NCBI GenBank assembly: GCA_017622155.1
Contig: JAGARS010000159.1
Coordinates: 1 to 5,460 of the forward strand
Length of the DNA: 5,460 bases
Direction of reading: 5' to 3'
DNA from: Peptococcaceae bacterium
GTDB taxonomy: Bacteria > Bacillota > Peptococcia > Peptococcales > Peptococcaceae
The translations under genes and the position numbers were made by a program. Shown piece after piece: positions 1 through 5,460 of the stretch. Under the pieces are notes generated by a model, which made no database searches, was not told the origin of the DNA, and saw only the letters and a list, made by a program, of their open reading frames with translations. Numbering within the stretch: position 1 is the stretch's first letter; the number at the start of each line of letters is the position of its first letter.

Positions 1-1
1 C

Positions 2-247
2 GTACAATATGCTATGCAAATCAAAGAAGCCTTTGCTGCCAAAGGTATTCCGGCTTATTTTGAAAGCCCTACCAACCAGCAGTTTGTTGTTATCGAAAAC
101 AGCATGATGGCCAAACTGGATGGCAAATATGTATACGAATATGACCACAAAGTAGACGATACGCACAGCTGTATCCGTTTCTGCACCAGCTGGAGCACAA
201 AACCGGAAGATGTTCAGGCTCTAATTGCCGACATCCAGACTTTATAA
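2..247 (+). CDS. C-terminal end of low-specificity L-threonine aldolase family protein (partial, 5' end outside window)
   Basis: Only the last 81 codons are visible. The frame is open from base 2 and ends at TAA 245-247, so the ATG at 14 is an internal methionine and not the start. The visible part resembles the small C-terminal domain of fold-type I PLP enzymes of the threonine aldolase / beta-eliminating lyase family: an ESPTNQQF segment (about 18-25 residues after the ATG at 14) followed by the closing segment with RFCTSWSTKPEDV and an ALIADI helix. Both are typical of the clostridial/Bacteroides-type enzymes. Family members cleave L-threonine or L-allo-threonine to glycine and acetaldehyde in the cytosol. 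The PLP lysine and the rest of the active site lie left of the window, so substrate preference cannot be judged. A related beta-eliminating lyase is the main alternative. The downstream amino acid permease is probably a separate transcription unit. Confidence 0.8.
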   Translation, partial: VQYAMQIKEAFAAKGIPAYFESPTNQQFVVIENSMMAKLDGKYVYEYDHKVDDTHSCIRFCTSWSTKPEDVQALIADIQTL

Positions 248-253
248 TAGTGC

Positions 254-269
254 TGTCATATAAATGACA
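254..269. repeat. Small perfect inverted repeat after the aldolase gene (weak terminator or operator)
   Basis: TGTCAT (254-259) and ATGACA (264-269) form a perfect 6-bp stem with a 4-base ATAA loop, starting 6 bases after the aldolase stop codon. The stem is AT-rich, and the sequence after it is T-rich without a clean T-run. It could be a weak transcription terminator for the aldolase gene or a dyad operator for the following permease. Nothing in the sequence decides between these. Confidence 0.3.
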
Positions 270-285
270 CGTATTGATTTTAATA

Positions 286-316
286 TTTACACATCATCTT
301 TTGATTTCATTACAAT
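286..316 (+). promoter_or_regulatory. Alternative sigma-70-type promoter upstream of the permease
   Basis: TTTACA (286-291, five of six to TTGACA) and TACAAT (311-316, five of six to TATAAT) are separated by 19 bases, longer than the preferred 17. The hexamers are good but the spacing is poor, so this is the second choice behind the candidate at 330-358. Confidence 0.22.
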
Positions 317-329
317 CTACTCCATCTCC

Positions 330-358
330 TTGCTCACAGAAACTGATACCGTTATAAT
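330..358 (+). promoter_or_regulatory. Likely sigma-70-type promoter of the permease gene
   Basis: A perfect -10 hexamer TATAAT (353-358) lies exactly 17 bases after a weak -35 TTGCTC (330-335). Transcription would start near 365, about 40 bases before the proposed TTG start at 407. The -10 box overlaps a short dyad, GTTAT (351-355) / ATAAC (364-368), and ATAACA occurs again at 375-380, 11 bases after its copy at 364-369. These repeats could be regulator contacts, but this is inference. Confidence 0.45.
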
Positions 359-392
359 TTAGCATAACAATATGATAACATTCATTTGATGG

Positions 393-399
393 AAGGCGG
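393..399 (+). promoter_or_regulatory. Ribosome binding site that sets the permease start
   Basis: AAGGCGG (393-399, one mismatch to AAGGAGG) lies 7 bases before TTG 407. The upstream in-frame candidates, TTG 386 and ATG 389, precede or abut this site and have no purine-rich site of their own in the AT-rich sequence before them. The site therefore favours the TTG at 407. Confidence 0.6.
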
Positions 400-406
400 G
401 ATTTCA

Positions 407-1912
407 TTGCACAATCAAAATCAAAAAGAACAACGTATCACACTGGAAAAATCTTTGCGCCCAGCTAACATTTGGGCTATTGCACTGGGTTCTATTATTG
501 GCTGGGGAGCATTTATTCAATCGCCAAACTGGATGGTGAAAGCAGGCGGACCGCTTCCGTTAATCATTGGATTTCTAATTGGCGGATTACTGATGGTTGT
601 AGTGGGGCGCAGCTATGCATACATGATTGCCAAATATCCGGTTGCAGGCGGTGAATTCGCCTACGCATATACTGCATTCGGTGAAAAGGCGGCTTTTATC
701 TGCGGATGGATGTTGTCCATTGGGTATTTCGGCATTGTAGCGCTCAATGCCACTGCCGTGCCGGTGTTATTCAGCATCATTGCACCCGGATTATTGCAGG
801 TAGGCTATTTATGGACGGTAGCCGGGTATCCGGTATATGCCAGCGAAGTTGCTGTATCACTAACCCTCATCTGGATTATGGGCTGGATTAATTATCGCGG
901 CGTAAAATCCAGTGGAAATTTACAATTAATTTTATGCGCATTGCTTTGCGGGGCTGTACTGTTTATTGTTGGCGGTATTACTGCATCCGGCAGTTTTGCT
1001 GTAGAAAATTTAGTTCCTGCATCCAATCAGTATGATGTACCGTTCTGGAAAGGTGTTATCCTGATTATTGCTCTAGCCCCGTTTTTATACGTAGGCTTTG
1101 ACTGTATCCCGCAGGCAGCGGAAGAATTTAATTTTCCACACAATAAAACATTTTTGCTAATCTGCACTGCAATTCTGGCAGGTGCACTTATTTATATCGG
1201 GCTGGCTATTATGCCTGCCGCCGTAATCCCGTGGATGGATATGATAACTCTGCAGGATGCCACAGGTAATCCGGAAGCCTGGCGTACCGGTGCAATGATT
1301 CAACATGCATTGGGCAGAACAGGTACGGTTTTTGTAGTAATTGCTGTACTGGCCGGTATGTTTACCGGTATCAACGGATTTTATCTTTCTTCCAGCCGAT
1401 TATTATTTGGCATGGCCCGGGCCAGAATGATGCCGAAATGGTTTGCATATATTCATCCTAAATACAAAACGCCATCTCACAATATTTTATTTGTGCTAAT
1501 TGTTTGCAGCATTGCACCGTTTTTTGGGCGTGAAGTATTGAACTGGGTGGTGGATATGGCGGCAGTGGGTACCGGTGTTGGCTATTTCTTTACCTGCGCC
1601 GGCGCATTTGCAGTAGTAACAAAAGGGCTTGCACCGAAAGAACCAGGAGATATTTCCCCATTCTCTGCAGCTGCCGGTGCTATCATTTCATTGGGCATCA
1701 TTGCGCTGATGATTATACCGGGAATGCCGGCATTTTTGAGCACCCCTTGCTGGATTGCATTTGCTGTGTGGATTGTGATCGGATTTGTCTGTTATAAAAT
1801 CGGCATGCGCAGATTTCGCCGCACATCACCCGATATGGCACGTTATCTGATTCTCGGAGATACTGTTCAATTAGGCAAAGAAACAGATACAGATAATCTG
1901 AACGAGAACTAA
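407..1912 (+). CDS. APC superfamily amino acid permease, 12 transmembrane segments
   Basis: An inner-membrane secondary transporter of the amino acid-polyamine-organocation superfamily, expected to import an amino acid or amine by H+ or Na+ coupling or by exchange. With the TTG at 407 as start it has 501 residues, a usual length. Hydrophobic segments lie at about 22-40, 48-68, 92-123, 148-163, 170-190, 214-236, 248-275, 303-330, 358-375, 384-405, 418-439 and 446-464, giving 12 TM helices with both ends in the cytoplasm. The first helix carries GSIIGWGAF (28-36), the unwound substrate-binding motif of the family. YPVAGGEFAY (77-86) is the conserved P-x-GG loop after TM2, and YVGFD (228-232) lies in TM6, the second unwound helix. 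The C-terminal tail is hydrophilic and acidic. The substrate cannot be told from sequence. The upstream threonine aldolase-type gene hints at amino acid catabolism but does not show the substrate. A longer start at TTG 386 or ATG 389 is possible but has no ribosome binding site. Confidence 0.88.
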   Translation: MHNQNQKEQRITLEKSLRPANIWAIALGSIIGWGAFIQSPNWMVKAGGPLPLIIGFLIGGLLMVVVGRSYAYMIAKYPVAGGEFAYAYTAFGEKAAFICGWMLSIGYFGIVALNATAVPVLFSIIAPGLLQVGYLWTVAGYPVYASEVAVSLTLIWIMGWINYRGVKSSGNLQLILCALLCGAVLFIVGGITASGSFAVENLVPASNQYDVPFWKGVILIIALAPFLYVGFDCIPQAAEEFNFPHNKTFLLICTAILAGALIYIGLAIMPAAVIPWMDMITLQDATGNPEAWRTGAMIQHALGRTGTVFVVIAVLAGMFTGINGFYLSSSRLLFGMARARMMPKWFAYIHPKYKTPSHNILFVLIVCSIAPFFGREVLNWVVDMAAVGTGVGYFFTCAGAFAVVTKGLAPKEPGDISPFSAAAGAIISLGIIALMIIPGMPAFLSTPCWIAFAVWIVIGFVCYKIGMRRFRRTSPDMARYLILGDTVQLGKETDTDNLNEN

Positions 1913-1930
1913 CATGAACACAATATAACA

Positions 1931-1977
1931 AAACAGGTGACTGATTCAGCTTTTCAAAAGCAATCAATCACCTGTTT
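1931..1977. terminator. Bidirectional rho-independent terminator between convergent transcription units
   Basis: AAACAGGTGA (1931-1940) pairs perfectly with TCACCTGTTT (1968-1977). After one C/A mismatch (1941/1967), TGATT (1942-1946) pairs with AATCA (1962-1966). A further GCTT/AAGC (1949-1952 / 1958-1961) closes a 5-base loop after a 2-base bulge. On the plus strand the stem runs into a long T-rich stretch (about 1975-1989), ending the permease transcript 18 bases after its stop. On the minus strand the stem is followed by TGTTATATTGTG, a weaker T-rich tail, ending the murI operon 9 bases after the last stop codon. Confidence 0.85.
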
Positions 1978-1986
1978 ATTTTTGTT

Positions 1987-2220
1987 TTATTCTTCTGTAC
2001 CTGCCACCAATTCATCGGAAATATCAAAAAATTTATTCAGAATCGGCAGACAAGCTGCTGCAAATACCAGCCCGGCCATCAATGTGGTCTGGCCTTTCTT
2101 TTTGCGCGGCACAGTGGCTCCGAACAATACTGCCAATGCACACATGCAAATCTGCAGTAATCCTTTGTCCAACATTCCTGCGCGTTCACTATAGGTTTTT
2201 AAACTTTTCAGAAAATGCAT
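1987..2220 (-). CDS. Small membrane protein of unknown function, two predicted TM helices
   Basis: A 77-residue protein, last gene of the minus-strand operon. The start is ATG 2220-2218, with AAAGGAG (complement of 2229-2235) 8 bases upstream; a longer frame from 2241 would include this ribosome binding site and is unlikely. Residues 1-19 are polar and basic (KSLK, R13, K19), 20-36 form a hydrophobic segment, PRKKKGQ (38-44) is a strongly basic turn, 46-63 form a second hydrophobic segment, and the C-terminal end is acidic. This suggests a helical hairpin in the membrane, with the basic turn and probably both ends on the cytoplasmic side, although such short helices leave the topology open. 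I do not recognise a named family. The gene follows murI by 31 bases and is probably cotranscribed. A good ribosome binding site, intact frame and terminator placed right after it support a real gene. A role in envelope biology next to murI would be a guess. Confidence 0.72.
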   Translation of the reverse strand: MHFLKSLKTYSERAGMLDKGLLQICMCALAVLFGATVPRKKKGQTTLMAGLVFAAACLPILNKFFDISDELVAGTEE

Positions 2221-2228
2221 ATCAATCA

Positions 2229-2235
2229 CTCCTTT
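2229..2235 (-). promoter_or_regulatory. Ribosome binding site of the small membrane protein
   Basis: On the minus strand AAAGGAG lies 8 bases before ATG 2220. It falls in the 31-base gap after the murI stop codon and decides the start in favour of 2220 over the in-frame codon at 2241. Confidence 0.75.
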
Positions 2236-2251
2236 GTACACAGCTTCGTGC

Positions 2252-3043
2252 TTAATAGTTCAACATTTTTTCTAAACGATTTAACAGCAAATCATATTTC
2301 GGACGCAATTCTTCCGCTTCACGCCCCGATGTATAATACCGAATTGTTCCGCTGTTTTGTTCCAGCAAATTTTTCTCTGCCAGTACACGATGCAGATTAT
2401 TCACGGTGCCGCTGCTGCCATCCAGCAGAGTTACCGTATCGCCCAATATTTGACGAAAGCTGTCTTTAAAATAATTAAAATGGGTACAACCCAGTACCAC
2501 TGTACAATATTGCTGCAGCTCAAAATCTTTTGTTGCTTCCCGCAAGTAGTTTGCAGCCTGTCCATCATCAAAACAGCCCTGTTCTGCCAATTCTACCAGC
2601 TTAGGCAGGGGAAGTAAGTCCGTCTTGTGATTCTGATCTACTTGTAATAACAAATCATGCAGTTTCTGTTCCCGCAGTGTTACCGGGGTGGCCGTCACCA
2701 GCACGCGCTTGCTGACAGCGATATTTTTCACAGCAGGTTTTACTGCCGGCTCCATACCCAGAATAGGAAAGCTATATCGCGCGCGTAAGCTTTGAATTGC
2801 TACGCTGGTAGCAGTATTGCATGCCACCACTAACGCCTTCACATCTTGCGCTGCAATAAAATCTACCGCTTCCTCTACATACCGGCGAATTTCTTCTTTT
2901 GTTTTGCTGCCATAAGGCACATGGTCCGTATCGGCATAATACAGATAATCTTCCTGCGGCATCAGTTTTTTTGCCTGATGCAGTACTGTTAAGCCGCCAA
3001 TACCGGAATCAAAAAATGCAATTCGCACAGTATTTTCCCCCAT
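2252..3043 (-). CDS. murI: Glutamate racemase MurI
   Basis: A cytosolic, cofactor-independent racemase that interconverts L- and D-glutamate and supplies D-glutamate for the peptidoglycan stem peptide (the MurD substrate). With ATG 3043 it has 263 residues, normal for the family. Visible hallmarks are DSGIGG (12-17, catalytic Asp), YADT and VPYG (36-45), ACNTAT (74-79, catalytic Cys75), GMEPA (96-100), LGCTHF (184-189, second catalytic Cys186 with its His) and LLDGSSGT (206-213). Both acid-base cysteines are present, so the enzyme should be active. The start is uncertain: AAGGA (complement of 3044-3048) touches ATG 3043 directly, which is too close. A GTG at 3028-3026 gives a 258-residue protein beginning at RIAFFDSG, a more typical MurI N-terminus, with a G-rich run just before it. 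The gene follows yqeM by 12 bases (27 with the GTG) and is probably cotranscribed. Confidence 0.95.
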   Translation of the reverse strand: MGENTVRIAFFDSGIGGLTVLHQAKKLMPQEDYLYYADTDHVPYGSKTKEEIRRYVEEAVDFIAAQDVKALVVACNTATSVAIQSLRARYSFPILGMEPAVKPAVKNIAVSKRVLVTATPVTLREQKLHDLLLQVDQNHKTDLLPLPKLVELAEQGCFDDGQAANYLREATKDFELQQYCTVVLGCTHFNYFKDSFRQILGDTVTLLDGSSGTVNNLHRVLAEKNLLEQNSGTIRYYTSGREAEELRPKYDLLLNRLEKMLNY

Positions 3044-3055
3044 TCCTTGTTTTTA

Positions 3056-3901
3056 TTATTCTTCCAACTCAAAATTGTAAGTTTCCAAATCGTCAAATTG
3101 CAAATCGTCTGATAAATCATCCATTGCTCGACGACGCGCCACAAATACTGCACGATGGCTGTCTGGCTCTAACGGCAGTTCAGAAAGTTCCTGATAAATG
3201 CCAAGCACATCAAAGCCGGACAGATTGAGCCACAGCTCCAGCAGCTCCGGCTCATATACACGCTCTGTATGGCTTTCTGTTACTTTTTGATATAAACCAT
3301 TCTCCTGACGCAAAAAGAATGTGATATCCATCTGACAAAGCTGTTCTTCTTCATCAAAATGATTTTCCCACATATATTCTACATCGTCTCGATGCAGCGT
3401 ATAAATGTTATCCCCTAGATATTTTCGCAATTTATACGGTGTCTGGATATCAAATATCAGAAGGCCGTTGTCGTTCATGTGATCTGCCAAATCCTGCAGC
3501 AGAAACTGCAAAGCTTCCGGCTCCAGAATATAATTAAAGGTATCAAATGTAGCAATGACGCTGTCGAACAGCAGGAAATTATCTTCCGCATCATACAGTT
3601 CCAATGATGTTATGTCCTGCTGCTGCCAGTCAATACACAGTTCTTCTCCTGCTTGGCACAAAGCATCTGTTTTCGCTTTTGCCTGCGCCAGCATCTCTGC
3701 TGACAAATCTACCGCTGTGATAGTATACCCTTTGCGCGCCAGCGGAAGCGTAATACTGCCTGTGCCGCAGCCCAAATCCAGCAAACGATTGCCCGGGCAA
3801 GCCTGTTTTTGCAGCTGCGCATGGATATACGAAGCCCATTGTTCATAATTTATATCGTCCATCAAAGCATCATAAATAGACGCTAATGTTTCGTAGGCCA
3901 T
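3056..3901 (-). CDS. yqeM: YqeM-like class I SAM-dependent methyltransferase
   Basis: A predicted cytosolic methyltransferase of 281 residues from ATG 3901, preceded by GAGGA 5 bases upstream; a TTG at 3913 is in frame but lies before this site. The N-terminus MAYETLASIYDALMDD is typical of the YqeM/CmoA-like group. SAM motif I is LDLGCGTGS (41-49), motif II AVDLS (63-67), and the motif IV region is FDSVIATFDTFNYI (112-125), followed by LLIFDIQTP (147-155). C-terminal strands run from about 186 to 256. The substrate of YqeM is not established. The position straight after rsfS matches the yqeL-yqeM order of Bacillus subtilis. The rsfS stop (TAA 3905-3903) and this ATG are 1 base apart and the ribosome binding site lies inside the rsfS end, so translation is probably coupled. 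Residues 260-281 form an acidic tail (10 of 22 Asp/Glu) beyond the usual domain end. Confidence 0.87.
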   Translation of the reverse strand: MAYETLASIYDALMDDINYEQWASYIHAQLQKQACPGNRLLDLGCGTGSITLPLARKGYTITAVDLSAEMLAQAKAKTDALCQAGEELCIDWQQQDITSLELYDAEDNFLLFDSVIATFDTFNYILEPEALQFLLQDLADHMNDNGLLIFDIQTPYKLRKYLGDNIYTLHRDDVEYMWENHFDEEEQLCQMDITFFLRQENGLYQKVTESHTERVYEPELLELWLNLSGFDVLGIYQELSELPLEPDSHRAVFVARRRAMDDLSDDLQFDDLETYNFELEE

Positions 3902-3902
3902 A

Positions 3903-4262
3903 TTATTCCTCAATCATATCTGTGGTATCTACTTCCGGACTATCGCCCCACAGTTTTTCCAGATTGTAATAAGAACGTTCCTCCGGTTTGAAAATCTGTA
4001 CAATTACGGTACCATAGTCCAGCAGAATCCAGCTGCCGCCCTGATATCCTTCACGACGTAGAATATTTTCACCTAAATCTTTCTGTACTTTTTCTTCTAC
4101 AAAATCAGATAACGCTTTTGTGTGCGGGCTGCTGGTACCGCTTGCAATAATAAAATAATCTGCAATACCGGTCTGTGCATGAATATCCAGCACTTTGATT
4201 TCCATACCTTTTTTTTCGTCCAATGCTTTTACAATTGTTTCTACTAATTTATTATTTTCCAT
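3903..4262 (-). CDS. rsfS: Ribosomal silencing factor RsfS (Iojap/YbeB family)
   Basis: A small cytosolic protein that binds ribosomal protein uL14 on the large subunit and blocks joining of the subunits, lowering translation when nutrients run short. It has 119 residues, the usual length. Family signatures are visible: KGMEIKVLDI (18-27), the ADYFIIASGTSSPHTKAL core (34-51), GYQGGSWILLDYGTVIVQIF (72-91) and the closing RSYYNLEKLWGDSP (96-109). The acidic end after LWGD is common in the family. ATG 4262 has a near-perfect AGGAGG 5 bases upstream. It sits between nadD-yqeK and yqeM, the conserved Bacillota order (yqeJ-yqeK-yqeL-yqeM). A 98-base gap separates it from nadD-yqeK; I see no convincing promoter or terminator there. 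Confidence 0.95.
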   Translation of the reverse strand: MENNKLVETIVKALDEKKGMEIKVLDIHAQTGIADYFIIASGTSSPHTKALSDFVEEKVQKDLGENILRREGYQGGSWILLDYGTVIVQIFKPEERSYYNLEKLWGDSPEVDTTDMIEE

Positions 4263-4267
4263 AATTG

Positions 4268-4273
4268 CCTCCT
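4268..4273 (-). promoter_or_regulatory. Ribosome binding site of rsfS
   Basis: A perfect AGGAGG on the minus strand, 5 bases before ATG 4262. It is the strongest ribosome binding site in the window, suggesting that rsfS is translated well and independently of the upstream nadD-yqeK frame, which ends about 90 bases earlier. Confidence 0.8.
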
Positions 4274-4360
4274 GTAAATGATTTGTTGATTTTCTATATT
4301 ACTTTATACGAATAACCTTCGCATTATTCCTGCTTTATTTTGCTCGATTTCCCGCACTGA

Positions 4361-5460
4361 TTAACTTAAATCTTCCACAACATGTTCTTCCAGCAATCGA
4401 TTGCGTGTGGCGATAGACAGCGGGTGAATAAAATTATTGCGCTGCACCAGGAACCCTAAGGTGTGATCCAGCCCTGCCAATACACCCAAGTTCAAATCTT
4501 TGTTCGTAATCTGACGCAGTACGTCTACCCCCGGGAAATTACGCCCCGGTTCGATATAGTCAGAAATATAAATAATGCGTGCCAGCTGATCCATATCCGG
4601 ATGCCCAGTCGTATGCCAGCGGATGGCATCCAGCACCTGCTTATCGGTAATCAGTCCTTCATGTTCCAAAAGCCACGCACCTACCGGCCCATGCAGCAAA
4701 GAGGTTTGCATCAGTTCCACACCATCGGTAGACAAATTGTGTTTTGCCGTCAGTTCCAGCAGTTCTTCTTCTGTCAGTTCACGGGCATAATCATGCATCA
4801 GCCCTGCCAGATAAGCGCGCTCGATATCACCATTAAACATGCCTGCCAATCGTGCAGCTGTATTGGCTACACCGATAGAATGCGTATAACGCTTTACCGA
4901 AAGACGATTTTTTAATATTTCTTTATAACCTTCTACTTTTATTTCCATACTTTCACTTACCTCTTCGATGATTGCCTGCGGAATCAAATCTGCAATTGTC
5001 TGGCCGCGCGCTACACGCTCCCGCACCTCCGTAGAAGACACATCCAGTGCATCAATTTCTACACAGAGAATACCGCCTTTGCTTTTTTCAGCCACTGCAC
5101 GAATATCATCAGAAAACTCCAATGCATACCCCGGTCTGGTTGTCACTACAAACACGCATAAATCCAGAATATCTTCCCAATGGTACCAGGTTGTAAGCCC
5201 TTCCAGAGAGTCTGCACCTGTCAGAAAATAAAACCAGCAATCCGGCTCCCGTTCATGCAGTTCCAGCAACGTATGATACGTATAGGACTTGCCTTCCCGT
5301 TCTTTTTCAATATCCAGAATATAATGCCCTGTCTTACCTGCTATCGCCTGTTCCACCCACGCTCTGCGTTTATCATACGGCGTGGTCTGCCGCGTTTTGT
5401 GTGGCGGCACCGAAGCAGGAATCCACCAGATTTCATCCAGAGCCAGCTGTGCTTTGCAAG
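4361..5460 (-). CDS. nadD: NadD-YqeK fusion: nicotinate-nucleotide adenylyltransferase plus HD-domain Ap4A hydrolase (5' end outside window)
   Basis: One open frame carries two enzymes that are separate neighbours (yqeJ/nadD and yqeK) in Bacillus. It runs off the right edge; 365 codons plus stop are visible, and I number from the first full codon (5458). The codon at 5410 is a GTG inside the NadD domain, not a start. NadD part, about 1-165: IPASVPPHK (13-21), SYTYHTL (58-64), FLTGAD (78-83), TRPGY (107-111) and the nucleotide-binding SSTEVR (141-146). The N-terminal GGTFDP-type motif must lie outside. It transfers AMP from ATP to nicotinate mononucleotide in NAD synthesis. YqeK part, about 172-365: HD-superfamily metal ligands His193 (RYTHS), His222-Asp223 (LMHDYAR), His256 (LLHGPVG), His282 (IRWHTTGH) and Asp300 (YISDYIEPGR), all in place. 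YqeK family members cleave Ap4A symmetrically to ADP. The frame is unbroken through the linker, so this is a genuine fusion in this sequence unless there is an assembly error. Confidence 0.92.
   Translation of the reverse strand, partial: CKAQLALDEIWWIPASVPPHKTRQTTPYDKRRAWVEQAIAGKTGHYILDIEKEREGKSYTYHTLLELHEREPDCWFYFLTGADSLEGLTTWYHWEDILDLCVFVVTTRPGYALEFSDDIRAVAEKSKGGILCVEIDALDVSSTEVRERVARGQTIADLIPQAIIEEVSESMEIKVEGYKEILKNRLSVKRYTHSIGVANTAARLAGMFNGDIERAYLAGLMHDYARELTEEELLELTAKHNLSTDGVELMQTSLLHGPVGAWLLEHEGLITDKQVLDAIRWHTTGHPDMDQLARIIYISDYIEPGRNFPGVDVLRQITNKDLNLGVLAGLDHTLGFLVQRNNFIHPLSIATRNRLLEEHVVEDLS
4949..4965 (-). promoter_or_regulatory. Possible internal translation start region for a free YqeK
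   Basis: On the minus strand AGAGGT (complement of 4959-4964) lies 10 bases before an in-frame ATG at 4948-4946. That ATG stands at the junction of the NadD and YqeK domains, where a separate yqeK gene would begin. The Shine-Dalgarno match is partial and the spacing is long, so this is a hint only. If used, it would give a YqeK of 195 residues, close to the normal size of the stand-alone protein. Confidence 0.25.

Noticed and set aside
14..247. Complete small gene of 77 codons starting at ATG 14
   Set aside because: The frame stays open to the window edge and matches the C-terminal end of a threonine aldolase-type enzyme, so it is the tail of a larger gene.
1937..2194. Plus-strand frame of 85 codons and minus-strand frame 1713-1967 around the terminator
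   Set aside because: The first starts inside the terminator hairpin and runs opposite the small membrane protein gene. The second runs through the terminator and opposite the permease end. Neither has a ribosome binding site.
2899..3228. Open frame of 109 codons on the plus strand across the murI/yqeM junction
   Set aside because: It is antisense to two well-supported genes and their spacer, with no coding signature.
3555..3848. Open frame of 97 codons on the plus strand
   Set aside because: It lies opposite the SAM-binding core of yqeM; it is a shadow of the real gene.
4463..4915. Open frame of 150 codons on the plus strand
   Set aside because: It lies wholly opposite the YqeK domain, whose HD motifs are intact on the minus strand. 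It has no ribosome binding site and its predicted protein resembles no known family.
1..5460. Mobile element, CRISPR array, tRNA or rRNA, toxin-antitoxin or phage genes
   Set aside because: No direct-repeat array, terminal inverted repeats, transposase, integrase or RNA gene was seen. All larger frames are explained by housekeeping genes in a conserved order.

Overview
The window is an ordinary stretch of bacterial chromosome, most likely from a Bacillota (Firmicutes) species. The main argument is the minus-strand gene order nadD-yqeK, rsfS (yqeL), yqeM, which matches the well-known yqeJ-yqeK-yqeL-yqeM order of Bacillus subtilis and relatives. Good Shine-Dalgarno sites, TTG starts and a base composition that looks mid-40s % GC by eye fit the same phylum. 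The Negativicutes (Veillonella/Dialister/Megasphaera-type bacteria) are my best guess for the class, but I cannot confirm this from the sequence alone.

Left part, plus strand (about 1-1912): the window opens inside the 3' end of a PLP-dependent low-specificity L-threonine aldolase-type enzyme. A 159-base gap follows, holding a small hairpin and two candidate promoters. Then comes a 12-TM amino acid permease of the APC superfamily, which I start at the TTG at 407. A strong hairpin terminator at about 1931-1977 separates it from the convergent minus-strand operon and probably serves both sides.

Right part, minus strand (1987-5460, transcribed right to left): a NadD-YqeK fusion protein with its N-terminus beyond the right edge, the ribosomal silencing factor RsfS, a YqeM-like SAM-dependent methyltransferase, glutamate racemase MurI, and a small two-TM membrane protein of unknown function. 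After a 98-base gap downstream of nadD-yqeK the genes are tightly packed: 1 base between rsfS and yqeM, 12 between yqeM and murI, and 31 between murI and the small gene. They look like one operon.

Together the operon covers NAD synthesis (NadD), diadenosine tetraphosphate breakdown (YqeK), ribosome subunit silencing under nutrient limitation (RsfS), an uncharacterised methyl transfer (YqeM) and D-glutamate supply for peptidoglycan (MurI). This is housekeeping and growth-control content. I see no phage, transposon, CRISPR, tRNA, rRNA or defence gene. The most notable points are the in-frame NadD-YqeK fusion with a possible internal restart, an acidic tail on YqeM, unclear starts for MurI and the permease, and the unnamed small membrane protein at the operon end. 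I do not see a previously undescribed system.
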